Shown here piece after piece: positions 1-15,800 of a stretch of DNA of 64,000 bases. Source of the DNA: Myrica gale (taxonomy: Eukaryota > Streptophyta > Magnoliopsida > Fagales > Myricaceae). Position 1 is the first letter of the stretch, and each line of letters opens with the position of its first letter. Position numbers and translations under genes: made by a program. The stretch is taken from positions 5,649,501-5,713,500 of the forward strand of contig OZ005611.1 of NCBI GenBank assembly GCA_963930655.1, given 5' to 3'. The notes beneath the pieces were generated by a model that was not told the origin of the DNA, searched no databases, and saw nothing but the letters and a program-made list of their open reading frames with translations.

Positions 1-243
1 ACCAGGGGTTCCCAAGCGGTCAATACGTTCTATGTGACAGACGCATCAGGAAATCCCGTGAAGAGTGATACAGTTGAGGCTGTTCGGAAAGAGATTGGCC
101 TCACAGTCCTTCATGTGAAGGATGACGATGCCTGCTCAAAGTCTCCACCCCAGGAGAGTGGGAGATTCTCTTTGGGTAATATCTTACGATCCAGATCAGA
201 GAAGTTTCTATACAACTTGGGTTTGATAAAGTCATGTTCCTGA
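1..243 (+). CDS. ACT domain-repeat protein, ACR8-like, C-terminal end (partial)
   Basis: The window opens in frame inside an exon and reads about 80 residues to a TGA at 241-243. The start of this piece (TRGSQAVNTFYVTDASGNPV) is the end of the last ACT domain of plant ACR proteins, where FYVTD.SGNPV is a hallmark. The tail ends LYNLGLIKSCS, which resembles the ACR8 branch (NLGLIRSCS) more than ACR3 or ACR4, which end in a form like LIRSYS. ACR proteins carry several ACT domains, are thought to sense amino acids, and have no known catalytic activity. Most of the gene lies left of the window, so exon structure and upstream domains cannot be checked. Family assignment is firm; the ACR8 sub-assignment is from memory and less so. 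Confidence 0.85.
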   Translation, partial: TRGSQAVNTFYVTDASGNPVKSDTVEAVRKEIGLTVLHVKDDDACSKSPPQESGRFSLGNILRSRSEKFLYNLGLIKSCS

Positions 244-3200
244 GCATTCATTAAGGCGAAAAGAGCCCTGTCAAGTGCGTGTAAATATGAACAAATGTCT
301 GAATAGATGTAGATTTGCTTTAGAACCACACTGCAGAGGTTTCAGGTGAATCCCTTATTGATCTTGGTCAGGCCTTAAACTTGCAATCTTTTAACTTGTA
401 AAGTTTCATGTATATACTATTCCTTATCTGCATTTTTGGGTCAATGTTCTGTATATACGCTTTCTGCTTTCAGATTTTCGTCTATAGAAGTTCATTGTGA
501 ATTGTAGATGCGCTGCTTTACCGCAGATTATTCTCTTCTTTTCTTTTTTTTCTTTTCAATCTGTCTGGCAGAATCTCAATTTTATAGATTCTCTGTCCAA
601 AACTATTCTTTGTTGTGACATCATACAGAAGTCAGCCAGTGGCCAATGATTCGAAAAATGGGAAAGACGTGGCTCAAATGTTGTATTGAGTAGCTTTGTC
701 GTTTGTTAAAGAGGGCCTCAATATTCATCAAAGAGAATGAAAAAAATAAAGATGGCCACGACATTGACTTAAAAAGTTGCAGCTCTGATAGCACTGGCCA
801 TAACCCCTGTCCCCCGTACGGCCGTACCTCCGTCTCGGAGAGAAGTCCCCAACTTCTGAATAGATCTTGAATTTGATGTAATTTCCTCAGGTTGCGTAGA
901 AAAAAAGAAAGAGAAGAATTTGATGTAATTTCAGTTTTTCGTGGGTAATGCTTTCTTTGTATACCAATGGCCCAATATGTAGACAAAAAAGATTTTCTAA
1001 TTTGGATTCTCTCTTTATTTGAAAGATCTTAGGAAAAAGACAATTTTTTTTGGACAGGTGAAGAAAATGACATGACAATTCCAAACCTCCATAAACGTCA
1101 TTATCAAGTAATTAGGCATCAACTAACATAAAAGGAATGATGACCAAGAATAATGATTTTCCATTAATTAATTTATAGCTTTTCTGTAGAAAAGTCAAAA
1201 GTCCACCGATTGAGGGGGCGTCACGCAGCTCCACGTCTCCCACGTCCCGTCGTTCTCCCTTTCCCTTTCTCTCTCTGGCCCCTGATTGATTGCTGAGTTT
1301 ACTTACACGCGGTGCGATCCCAGCTGCACAATCTGTGGCTGAGTACCTTGTCGGATCCGCATCCCTGTCTTATGCGGGGGGCCCGCTGGGTCCGTACAAT
1401 ATCCGAGTCGGATCTCTCTCGTCTTTATTCCATCCACATGGTCCACCCTAGTCACGTGATCAGTATCATACCGAATCCTCCCAGGAACATATTGGAGGAA
1501 CATCGGTTTGTGCCTGCTTAAGGAAAAAAATAAAAAATAAAACATCACTTGTGCCTAGGAGAATTCCTCATCCGCATCGGACCGGTCCCACCACATCCAA
1601 TTCATAACTCGTAAACTAGAATCATCTATAATTTTTACGTTGGAATTATACTAGAGATAAATATAATAAATAAATTATATATTATTTATACAAAATTTTA
1701 GACAATATAAGCACTATTTAATATTACACATAATTTTTTTTGACCGTATACGTTTTACAATAAGATTTATTTGTTATGTTTATTTCTTTTCTAATTATAT
1801 CGTATAATCCGGCTAAGAAATTGTAAAGGATCCTAATACAACATCAAGGTAGTGACAAAGCTAGGAATTTATCTAGGAATTTATCTTTCGGGGCAGAATA
1901 ATATTATAATATTTTTATTTTTATATTATATACTTTATATGTAAAATATGAAAAAGTTTGTACAAATACGACACAAATTATGAAAATATTCCCAAAGGGT
2001 TTTCTTGACTTAAGAATACATAGCATAAGTTTATATTAGTTAATAATCATAATTTGTAAATAAAGATTTTATTTCTTCAACTAGTATATTGATTATATAT
2101 GTTGTACAGACACTCATAGAGATAATACAAAATAGATATAAATAAATATTGAGAGAATTTAAAAATACTGAGAGAAAAACACTCGTATTCTCTATTTTTA
2201 AAATAAATAAATATTTAACCTTAAGAACTTGTAACTATTCAAAAGTTGTAGTTTTAAAGAAAATTTTAGATTTTTGAATCTCGAATTTTTTTAATCTTAT
2301 TCGATGTGTTTTTAAAATATATTCAAACTAAAAAGGATAGATTATTGTAAAATATTCAAGGCTAAAATTTGTATTTCAAATTTCAAGAGGCTAAAAAATG
2401 AAATGATTTGAAGGGAAATTTTAAAAAAATTTGGAGGAGCCAAGTACATATTTTGTAAAAAATTAGTATATATGCAAAGGGGTAGGGGCACTTTTCAAAA
2501 TCTTTGGGGATCCGTGGCCAATTAGTATATATGCAAAGGGGTAGGGGTACTTTTCAAAATCTTTGGTGGAGCCGTGCCCCCCCTCCCTCCGCCACTGCAT
2601 CGAGGTCTGCTGCGGTCACGTTTCAGGCTCTGCCCCTTAGCACTAGCCGCTGACACATTTTAATTGGTCCCACGTAATAATTGCATTTCCTAATAAGATC
2701 CTTAAAAAAAAAGTACAAAAATAGAAAAATCTAGATTAATTTGTAATTTTCTGTTCAAATTATATGTATACAATAAGTGAACAGACTCATAAACTTACAT
2801 GAAAGACATTAAATAGTATAACATCCACGATATGGGCATTTTTTTTCCTGTTTTCGTGGAAGGTTATACTATTGACTTTGGAAGCAAAATAGAGTACTGA
2901 ATATCTTTTTTTATTTGATTTTCTAAGAGCAGAATATTAAGAAAACAACTGAACTATCCTACAAGGCACCTCTGCCAATTGAACCAAAATCTGTTATTTT
3001 TAAATACAAAGTAAACTACAGGCGTGGATGGCAGATGTATCACGTTCTTGTTATTATATGGTATTAACTACGCATTATGATTATGATGGTGACAATAAGA
3101 AAAAGCACTGTTGTCAATGAAGATGACGAATGTATGAATGAAGCGCCAATCATGGCGTAATATAATGGGTAGGATGGAGCCCGGCCCAACTGAAGGAACA

Positions 3201-3512
3201 AACAAAAGCACTATGCACTATTTCTAGAACTGGCACTAGCATATAGCTCAAACCAAAAACAAAAAGGGACCAACTTTTGGTGCTCTTGTAGAAATACTCA
3301 TTCATTATATCTTATGTGGAACATGCAAAACGTGATCCCTTTGTCCTCTTTCCCTCCATGGTTGAGAATCCTAGTCACAGTTTTGCCGCCAAAAGAAAAA
3401 CAAAAAAGTTGGGTACCTTGCCGCAAAACTAATCCAAAGGAAAACCCTCTAAACTTGGATAAAATGACCGTCAGACCATTGGGAAAAAAAAAAACAACTA
3501 AGAACATCACCG
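244..3512. other. Intergenic region between ACR8-like and CYP20-2 genes
   Basis: This 3.3 kb stretch is the 3' flank of two convergent genes. It is AT-rich and holds no ORF that I can support. The first few hundred bases are probably the 3' UTR of the ACR gene. The part around 1850-2640 looks like transposon debris: it contains a short tandem duplication and ends in a C-rich piece (around 2575-2600) that recalls TE relics near 35190 and 42920. Confidence 0.5.
2461..2578. repeat. 59 bp tandem duplication
   Basis: Two adjacent copies of about 59 bp start at 2462 and 2521, each opening ATTAGTATATATGCAAAGGG. They differ at only a few positions and lie in an AT-rich TE-like stretch. No coding potential. 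Confidence 0.75.
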
Positions 3513-7684
<4,172 letters not shown>

Positions 7685-8356
7685 GGACGGAGAGGTCTTT
7701 GTGTGTATCGGCGAGTGAAGGAAGTGAGTGAGCTAAAGAAGTGATGGTCTTTTGTCGTTGCAGGGGGACGATGAAATCGAGACTCGAGAGAAGGTGACGA
7801 GGGCACATTGAAATGACCGCCAACCTTTGTTGGGTTTTACCAAATGACGATTGTATCCTCGGGCATCCGCAAAGGAATATCCCCAAATGGATTTATCTTT
7901 TTTTCTTTATTCCTTCATCAAAATCATATAAATGAGAAAAGCAGGAAGCAAAATGATATTCAACGCAAAGGACTAACCTTAGGTCCTAAAGGTATGGCAA
8001 AGAATTCGAGGACTTGTTGAGGCACGATGGAAGCGCCGTTAGAAATCACCACCCCATGTGGCCGTTGATGCTATAATTTTTGGCTTAAGATTATTAGAGT
8101 TCATCACCGAAAGGTCCGAAATTACGACAATAGCGTAATACTCAAAAGTTATGGTGTCGAATAAGTCGCCTCTGCAACCTACTTTGTTTTCTGTAACAAG
8201 AAGAATTCTGTACATGCAAAAACACTTGACAACGTAGAGGTGCAAATTGTTCCACAGGCTACGATGTCGACCTAACAACCATAGAGTCGCCTCTATATCT
8301 ACTCCAAGACAGCCTTTGATACCGTATCCGCACGTAGAATGCGTCTGTAAGCCAAA
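7685..8356. promoter_or_regulatory. Head-to-head intergenic region, candidate bidirectional promoter
   Basis: Only 672 bp separate the CYP20-2 start codon (minus) from the amidohydrolase start codon (plus). It must hold both 5' UTRs and both promoters. No ORF here is supported. I did not find an obvious TATA box well placed for either gene. Confidence 0.55.
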
Positions 8357-11300
8357 ATGGCAGTGAGGTTAAAGCCTTTGCTTTCAGTACCGGTCGCTCC
8401 TTATCGTCTTAATTATTCTTCAAGACCCCTTGCCTCTTTTGCAACGAAGCCCCAGTCCAGAATCTCAGCTGCCAAAATGGCCACGAGTGGACCAGATCCC
8501 ACAGTTACTCGTTCTACCAAAGTCATAGATTCACATTTGCATGTATGGGCATCTCCTAAAGAGGTAAAACTCACTCCCATGAGTTGTGGAAAAACTCAAT
8601 CTCAATTCTCGTAACCATTGTTTCGACGTATAAGCACTTTTGGAAAGCGCTTTTCCTATTTCTAAATGGGTGAAATTTTACATTTCTCTTCGTTTAACCT
8701 GAAGGCTGCCGATAAATACCCTTACTTTCCTGGTCAAGAACCCTCTTTACCAGGAGACGTCGATTTCTTACTCGAGGTATGCCCTTTATGGAAGTATTTT
8801 ATGTTTATTGCTCTCTGTATCTCATGTTTCATTTACCCTTACTTTCCTGGTCAAGAACCCTCTTTACCAGGAGACGTCGATTTCTTACTCGAGGTATGCC
8901 CTTTATGGAAGTATTTTATGTTTATTGCTCTCTGTATCTCATGTTTCATTTAACAATATTTTGCTGAAGTTCCCTGCGTTTGTTTGAGATTCAGAATTTT
9001 GCTTTTGGGTGTGAACTATTATAACTTCTATTCAATTTTAACAACACAACTTTGCTTTTGGAGCGTTTACTTATTCTAGTGATGCTTTAGATAATGATTA
9101 GAAAAATTCCTTCGGTGTTGGCCCAAAAAGCAAGTATAAATTGGTGCTTGAGTTGATCACCGTTTAAAAAATTCGTCTAAAACCTTAACAGAGGTGTGCT
9201 TATGTGGCATGTTACTGAGGAAGGGATCGAGGGGATAAACTCGAGTCAACTGTTTTCTTTTCGAAACACAAGGACGGCTACTTTTTTTAGCTAAAATCCT
9301 TGGAATCTTGTTCAGTTTGCCCTCTTTAATTGGAGAAACCCCCATTTAGCCAAACATTTATTGTTGGTGTGTGTTTCTTTCTATCCGCAGTGTATGGGAG
9401 AAGCAGGTGTAGATGGTGCACTTATTGTACAGCCCATCAATCACAAGTTCAATCATTCTCTGTTGACAAGGTCTGTTGAGAGCAGATAATTTTTTCACGT
9501 ATAAGCTATATGTTTGTTTATATTTTGTTTTATCCACAATTTTCATTATTTTTGCAACGATCACCGTTGCAGAAACTTCAAAGCCCACATGAATTTGTTT
9601 CTTTGAATGGATGAAACATCTAGTTTAACTGTGTGAGCATATGAATACTCATGTAGAACCCAGCAGCTGGAATAATTCAATAATTGTTACCTCATGGAGT
9701 CATGTCTCAAAAATTAACTTTTGAGCTCCTTTCATTCCCCATTAAGCAGTTAGGCTGCATGTTTTATCAATCCTACACGTCTGAACCATGCTTCATCTAA
9801 AAGGGGCCTTCCTTTTGTGCTTGTCAAACAAGGAATTGGCAGAACTCATTGTTGGATCTTTTGTTTATTCTTCATGTTCCCAAGAATTTTAGTTATTTGA
9901 TAATTTCGTGTTATGTTCTTCGTCTCATAAATATGGCAAATTGGCCATTGTTCAGTGTCCTGAAGAAGTACCCATCCAAATTTGTTGGTTGCTGCCTTGC
10001 AAATCCAGCAGAAGATGGAAGTGGGGTTAAGCAGCTTGAAGATCTCGTTTTAAAGGTCTCCGGACAATCCATGTAATCATGTACCCACAGTTTTGTCCCA
10101 GGAATTATGTTGACACAATCTACTTTAATGCCAGGATGGCTATCAAGCTGTTCGCTTTAATCCATATTTGTGGCCATCTGGTCAGCAGGTAGTAATCACG
10201 CATTGTCTCTGTTGTTTATGTGTGTCCCCCTCCCTAATAACATATTTTAAACTCCTGAAAGCCAATTGTCCACTCTTGCCCAGAGATATCCCAAGTAAGC
10301 AACTGCTTTATGAAAGAGGAATACAAAAATAGGCCCAACTGTTTCAGATCCAAGATTGGAAGCTTCTTTCCACAACTCCAATGATTTGTCTTCCAATCCC
10401 TTCACTATATTGCATGTGCCTGAAATACTGTAGAGGACACATACATATTTGAACAGTATTTTGCCATATGATGTAGAATGAATGCCATCTGACATTAAAG
10501 ATACGATGTTGCAAATGTTTCTCCTTCCGATGTCCCATCATGTGGTGTGTGCTGATCCCCTTTAATCTGTACTAGATCAAGAGTGCGACAGATACTTTTT
10601 AACCATCCATATATATTGCAACACTTTATCCACCCCGATTCTCTTGCAGCTGTATTAAATTTATGCATGTGATATTAAAATATTTCTTCTTGTTGCTCCA
10701 GATGACAAATGATGTAGGGAAGGCAATGTTCTCTATGGCGGGAGAACTTGGAATTCCAGTGGGCTTCATGTGTATGAAGGTCTTCCAGATCTTTTCTATG
10801 CAATTAAAGCCTCCCTAAGCATAAACAGAACAAAACTTGACAAAAATTACATGTTTTTTTTTCTAAATTTTACTTTTACTGATTGCTTTGTTTCACAAGC
10901 TTTTCAGCCAAGTGGCAGAAGGATTCTTCTCGGTTATTCATGCTTTTGCTTAAGTTGCATTCAGCTGCTTAGTGGCTGGGACAACAATTTGGGACATAAA
11001 TATGTTAACTCGTGGATGTTTCAGGGTCTCAGTCTGCATGTGGCAGAGATTGAGAAACTGTGCGTCGAATTTCCATCAACAGTTGTTATGCTTGATCATA
11101 TGGCATTCTGCAAACCACCAATGTGAGCTCTTTTGGAATTTGACTATATAGAAACGCTTTCAAGATAGATAGCAGACCACTGTCATTTTAGTTACTTTGC
11201 ACTTGTCTTTCTGCAGAAATGATGATGAGATTACAGTCTTCTCTGAGCTTCTAAAACTATCAAGATTCCCACAGGTAACATATCCATGATACCTCTAAAT

Positions 11301-12105
11301 GACAGTATATATGCTAGTCCTGGTTGCTTCTTAACTACCCAGCCACAGCTTGAGATCACCAAGGCTGATCATTCTTAAGTTATGATATAATATTCTAGAA
11401 AGGTTTAGATTGAGAGAAATGGTTGGCCTACTTATAATTGGGATACCATCTCTAGAGCTTAACTTGAGGCGCCTTTAGTTTTTTGCTAGAAAGAGAGTTC
11501 CCAAGGTAATCGACTTTCTAAACTGGATATAAAATTATAGAATGTAGATTTCTCTGAGGTGTCACAAATGCCGCCTCTGCTATCTTTGTCAAATCCTTCA
11601 AGCATATGTAGGTTGACTTCTTTTTTTCGCCTGCTATATAACAAGTGGTCATTCATCTTCTTTTTTCTCTTGCTAAGCAATTGTGTATCGTCATTATGTT
11701 AATATCATTCTTTGTGCCTGATGTGAATATTTATTTAGCAGGTTTACGTAAAATTCAGTGCGCTTTTCAGGGTATCAAGAATACCATTTCCATATGAGGA
11801 TTTATGTCATCCCTTGTCCCAAATAGTTTCCAGCTTTGGAGCTAACCGTATCATGTGGGGCAGGTAGCTCTATCTTTAACCCATCTGGTTTAAGGTTAAG
11901 GTATCATATGCCCTAAGGCAAGAATCATTAATTTATTGATCTTCGCAGTGACTTCCCATTCGTTGTTCCTGAATGTGGGTATAAAGGAGCCAAAGAAGCA
12001 GTGTCTCTTGTTGCCAATCAAGTTCCATTATCATCATCTGAGTTGGAGTGGATCATGGGTAAAACTGTCATGCAACTCTTCCAAGGCCGATGGCTTCAGT
12101 CTTGA
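8357..12105 (+). CDS. Amidohydrolase-2 family metal-dependent hydrolase, plastid-targeted isoform possible
   Basis: Ten exons: 8357-8563, 8705-8776, 9391-9470, 9956-10055, 10135-10188, 10702-10779, 11025-11122, 11217-11274, 11742-11863, 11949-12105. All joins are GT...AG and in frame, giving 341 residues, the usual length of this plant family. The metal-binding HLH is in SHLHVW (residues 59-64), and the C-terminal part has GSDFPFVVPECGY, where the Asp is the expected catalytic residue. The fold is a TIM barrel like other COG3618 enzymes (lactonase- or decarboxylase-like); the plant substrate is unknown. The first 40 residues resemble a transit peptide and Met41 starts MATSGPDP, so plastid and cytosolic forms from two starts are possible. 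Exon 2 and its donor are duplicated in tandem; using the second donor (after 8893) would add 39 in-frame residues. Confidence 0.9.
8717..8950 (+). repeat. Exact 117 bp tandem duplication of exon 2 plus donor
   Basis: Copies at 8717-8833 and 8834-8950 appear identical by eye. Each holds most of exon 2, its GTATGC donor and about 57 bp of intron. The second copy lacks an AG acceptor, so it cannot be spliced as a separate exon at its original border. The unit is a multiple of three with no stop, so read-through to the second donor stays open. Confidence 0.93.
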
Positions 12106-12821
12106 ACAATGTTTCGGTTTGGATCAGTTCCAAATTGAAATTGTTGTCCTGAGAAAATAGAAATCTTCAAGTTCTTAACGTTAAGTCATGTATTTTTAAC
12201 CAAAAATTTAAATCTGTTTTCAATATATAATTCTCACGAGTATCCATTACAAAAGTTCGGGATGTAGCCTGCTTTAAAAGTTTCAAAACATTGCGCAAAT
12301 TGAGCTGAGATTGATGCTTCTTTCTGAGGTAGTGTCGTGTTGTGATGGAAAAAATGAACCTTACAAAAAAAAAACCAATCGTCACAATCCTAGCCTACTG
12401 GCTGAGCCTATTCAAGATGCATTGCCTGTATCTTCATACAAAACGCGTCTTCCACCGAGCAAGCACGAGGGAATCAACACAGGAAAACAAAGGCACACAA
12501 ATGTGTTTCTCCCACCTGAGATGAATGCGGAAATCGTTCTAGGAACCAGAACCGAGCCAAGAGCACGGAAACTGACGCATTTCATTTCTGAGACTGCAAC
12601 TACATACTTTTCTGAAAATATACAAATGTATATTAACGGCACATTTCTTTGTAAACCTTGTTAGTCTGTACAGAACTCTGCCCTGTCACTATCAGTACAC
12701 TGCACACAGTACGAATGAAAGAATTTTTATTGGCAGACGCTTTATACTGAGAGCTTTTGAACCTATACAACCTTTCAAAAATGAAAACCATATAGAATAA
12801 GAGAACACAATCAAAAGGGGG
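12106..12821. other. Convergent intergenic region, overlapping 3' UTRs
   Basis: The 716 bp between the stop codons of the amidohydrolase (plus) and the GYF-domain gene (minus) must contain both 3' UTRs. Small ORFs here on both strands match nothing I know. Confidence 0.5.
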
Positions 12822-15800
12822 CTAATCCTCTATGCGTTGAATTTCACCCATCATAATGCGATTACTGGTGACTTTGAAACCAAGGAGAGCAGGATCAATT
12901 TGCCTGCCTTTTTTCCCCTTCTTTTTGCCACTTCGTCCCCCTTGTGTTCCATCTGTAGTCTCTGAAAACCCTGCCGTTAAGTGAGTCTCTGCTGGCGCAG
13001 TCATTTTTGCATTACTCTTAAGCATATCAATAAATGATGGCTCTGAAACATCAGCATCACCGCACGATGAAGTGCGCCGGAAACGCATGTCTTTCTTGCC
13101 AGATGCCATGACATCGGAACCTTGGTTGACTAGATTCACTCCCAAGTCCCGTCTAACACCTGGAGATTTAAAGATATAATCAATTACTTTAAAGCTGGAT
13201 AAGCGAGAAATAAGAGCCCTTTGAATTCTCCATACCATCAGAAGCACCACTGGTAGGAATTTTCCCTCTCATAACTGGATCGGAGACGAGCTCAGACAAT
13301 CCTTCTTGTGATGATGAAATGTGGGAAACCGGAGGACGTCTCACCAAAATATTATCTTGCCCTTTGGGCGGAACCCTGGCAAGAGAAGGTCAAACAAAGA
13401 AATGAATAGTTGGATAAGCCAAGTATGTCCGAGTATTCCAAGGTTCTATCATATGATAGAAATTAACAAAAAATAGCATTCAGATCATGATTGCCTAATA
13501 GCAGTAAGTTTGCCACACCCTCACAGAGGTCCTAAAACACTGGATTCCATCTTCCTACTCTAAACCACAGCTTATATTAAAGTACTAAGAAGCCAGCTTG
13601 TAATTCTTTCTCAAATGCTATCGAGGTTTACAACTCTGATGGAAGAAGGGTACCAAGGGGTTTTTTAATTAGTAAATAGGAACTATAAAGCATGAACACA
13701 ATGGGAACTTACAGCTCCTTGGACACTTCCTCCACGAATGAATTACTAGGTCCAATCTTGTCACTGTAGAAGCCTGTCTTCCCACCTGAAAAATGTAGAG
13801 TAAACACATTATCACAAGAAGCATAACAAAGTGACTTGCAAATAAACAATTGCAAGAACTACTTGCTGTACCTATTGATGATTGCCTGCTAAGGGCACTA
13901 AATGAAATCTCCCCACGATCAAGAGCAGCCAACACAGCAGATTGCTCAACCATGCCTTCTTGAATTTCGAAAGCTGTACCCTTCATCATTCCATCGCTTG
14001 TGGACCCATAGTTCCTCCCATCAGCCTCTGCGAACTCATTGCTTAAAGATGACTTGCCAACCACGTTAGAGTTTGTGTAAATTGTCTGACCAATCTCATT
14101 GATGCCTACCAAACGGGATTCTCCATCAATCAAAGCTCCAGGATCAGATCTAAATTGAATTGTTTCGCTGCTGTCCAAACTGCTGGCCCTCTCATCTTGC
14201 AGTGGGTCACACGAATTCGAACCGTAAGACCCTATGGCAAAGGAGTTATTTAGACCTGCTTCTCGGTCTAGACGAAGACTGAATGGATTATCCAAGGTGC
14301 TTGACCCAGAATAGAGGCCAGCAGGTGCTCTTGTTTCCTTGCCTGCATCTAATGGCTCAGTCGATTGGTGACCTGATTTCTGATGGAGCAATTCCATCAA
14401 CAATTGCTTTGACTTCTCATCATTGAAACCATCTGACATCCATAAAGATGGATCTTTAGAAGTCATTTTAGCTTCTGACTCCCTTTTCTGACACTCAGCA
14501 TTAAAGTTCAGTTGTTGAATCCTAGATTCCATCCAGTCATTCTCTAGCTGCTCATTGTTCTCAGACCAGCGGCCCTCAATTGCATCCAATTGTGACACAT
14601 GAAATTGATTGGGAATCAAATGATGGTGGGGACTATGAGGGTGGATACAAGATGAAAATGTACCCACTTGTCCAGCAGACTGCATTCGTGCACTTGGTTC
14701 CTGCATATCCAAACCGTGTGCACGAGCCATAGCTAGAACATCCAGATTCATCCCTTGTGCACCAGGAGGTAAGGACATTGATCGCTCAAATGGACCAGGG
14801 TCATAAAGCCCTTGCCGAAGGCTCTCCTGAAATGAAACATTCCTATCAAGGTGACTCAGCTGCTCGTCAGGGGATGGCCTCTGTTGTCGCGGATAAATAT
14901 CCAATGGGCCAAATGCAGAAGTATGAGCTCGATGAGAACCAGCATGACTCCTAAGCAACTGATCAGGTTCATCTGCAGGCCATATGGGACCAATATGCCT
15001 CTCTCCTTCCGTACCAGTCCGCTGCCTCAATCCCATTAACTGCCTGGCCTGCAACTGGTCTTGATGAAGCTGTTGCTCCAGCGCCTGCATCTGTCCATGC
15101 TGTGCACGTGATATGAACTCAAGTAAATCTCTCTGATGATCTTGTTGAGGCATGTGACTGAATTTTGCTTGAATAAGATGCTCTAAAGATGGATCAATAT
15201 GCCTTGAAGGATGATGGGACTGTTGTTGCAGCTCATGTAGGTGTTGCTCAAATAAAACCTGATCAAGAACACTGTTGGTTCTGATCGGATCAATATGCGA
15301 CTGCCCAAGGCCAGGATCATGTAACTGATTACGCAACAACTGTTCAAGAAGCACCTGCCGGACTTGAGATTGCTGTTGCTCCTGCAAAAGCTTTTGCTGT
15401 TGATGGAACTGCCGCTGTTGCTGTAATTGATGATGTTGTTGGAGATGAATCTGCCGCTGCTGTTGCAGCTGAAGTGTCAAAAGATTATCCCGATCTGGTG
15501 CAGAACGGTTGGCCAACTGTTGGTGGTGCACAAGATTCTGACTAGGCACATGTTCTAAAACTGATTCATTAATGTGTGCATGAGGAGATAACAGATTTCG
15601 CTGTTGGAGTTGCTGCTGCTGAAATTGTTGTGCCATAAGCTGCTCTGCTAAATCATACTGGTTGGATTCCTGCTCCGTGCGTGACAAATGAAGAGCGGCC
15701 ATTGCATCTTGGTACATGTTAGGATCAGGAATTGCATTTCTTCTAAAAACATCAGACCATGCTTCTGCAGGAATCGCTGGATCAGCCATAGCACCAAATG

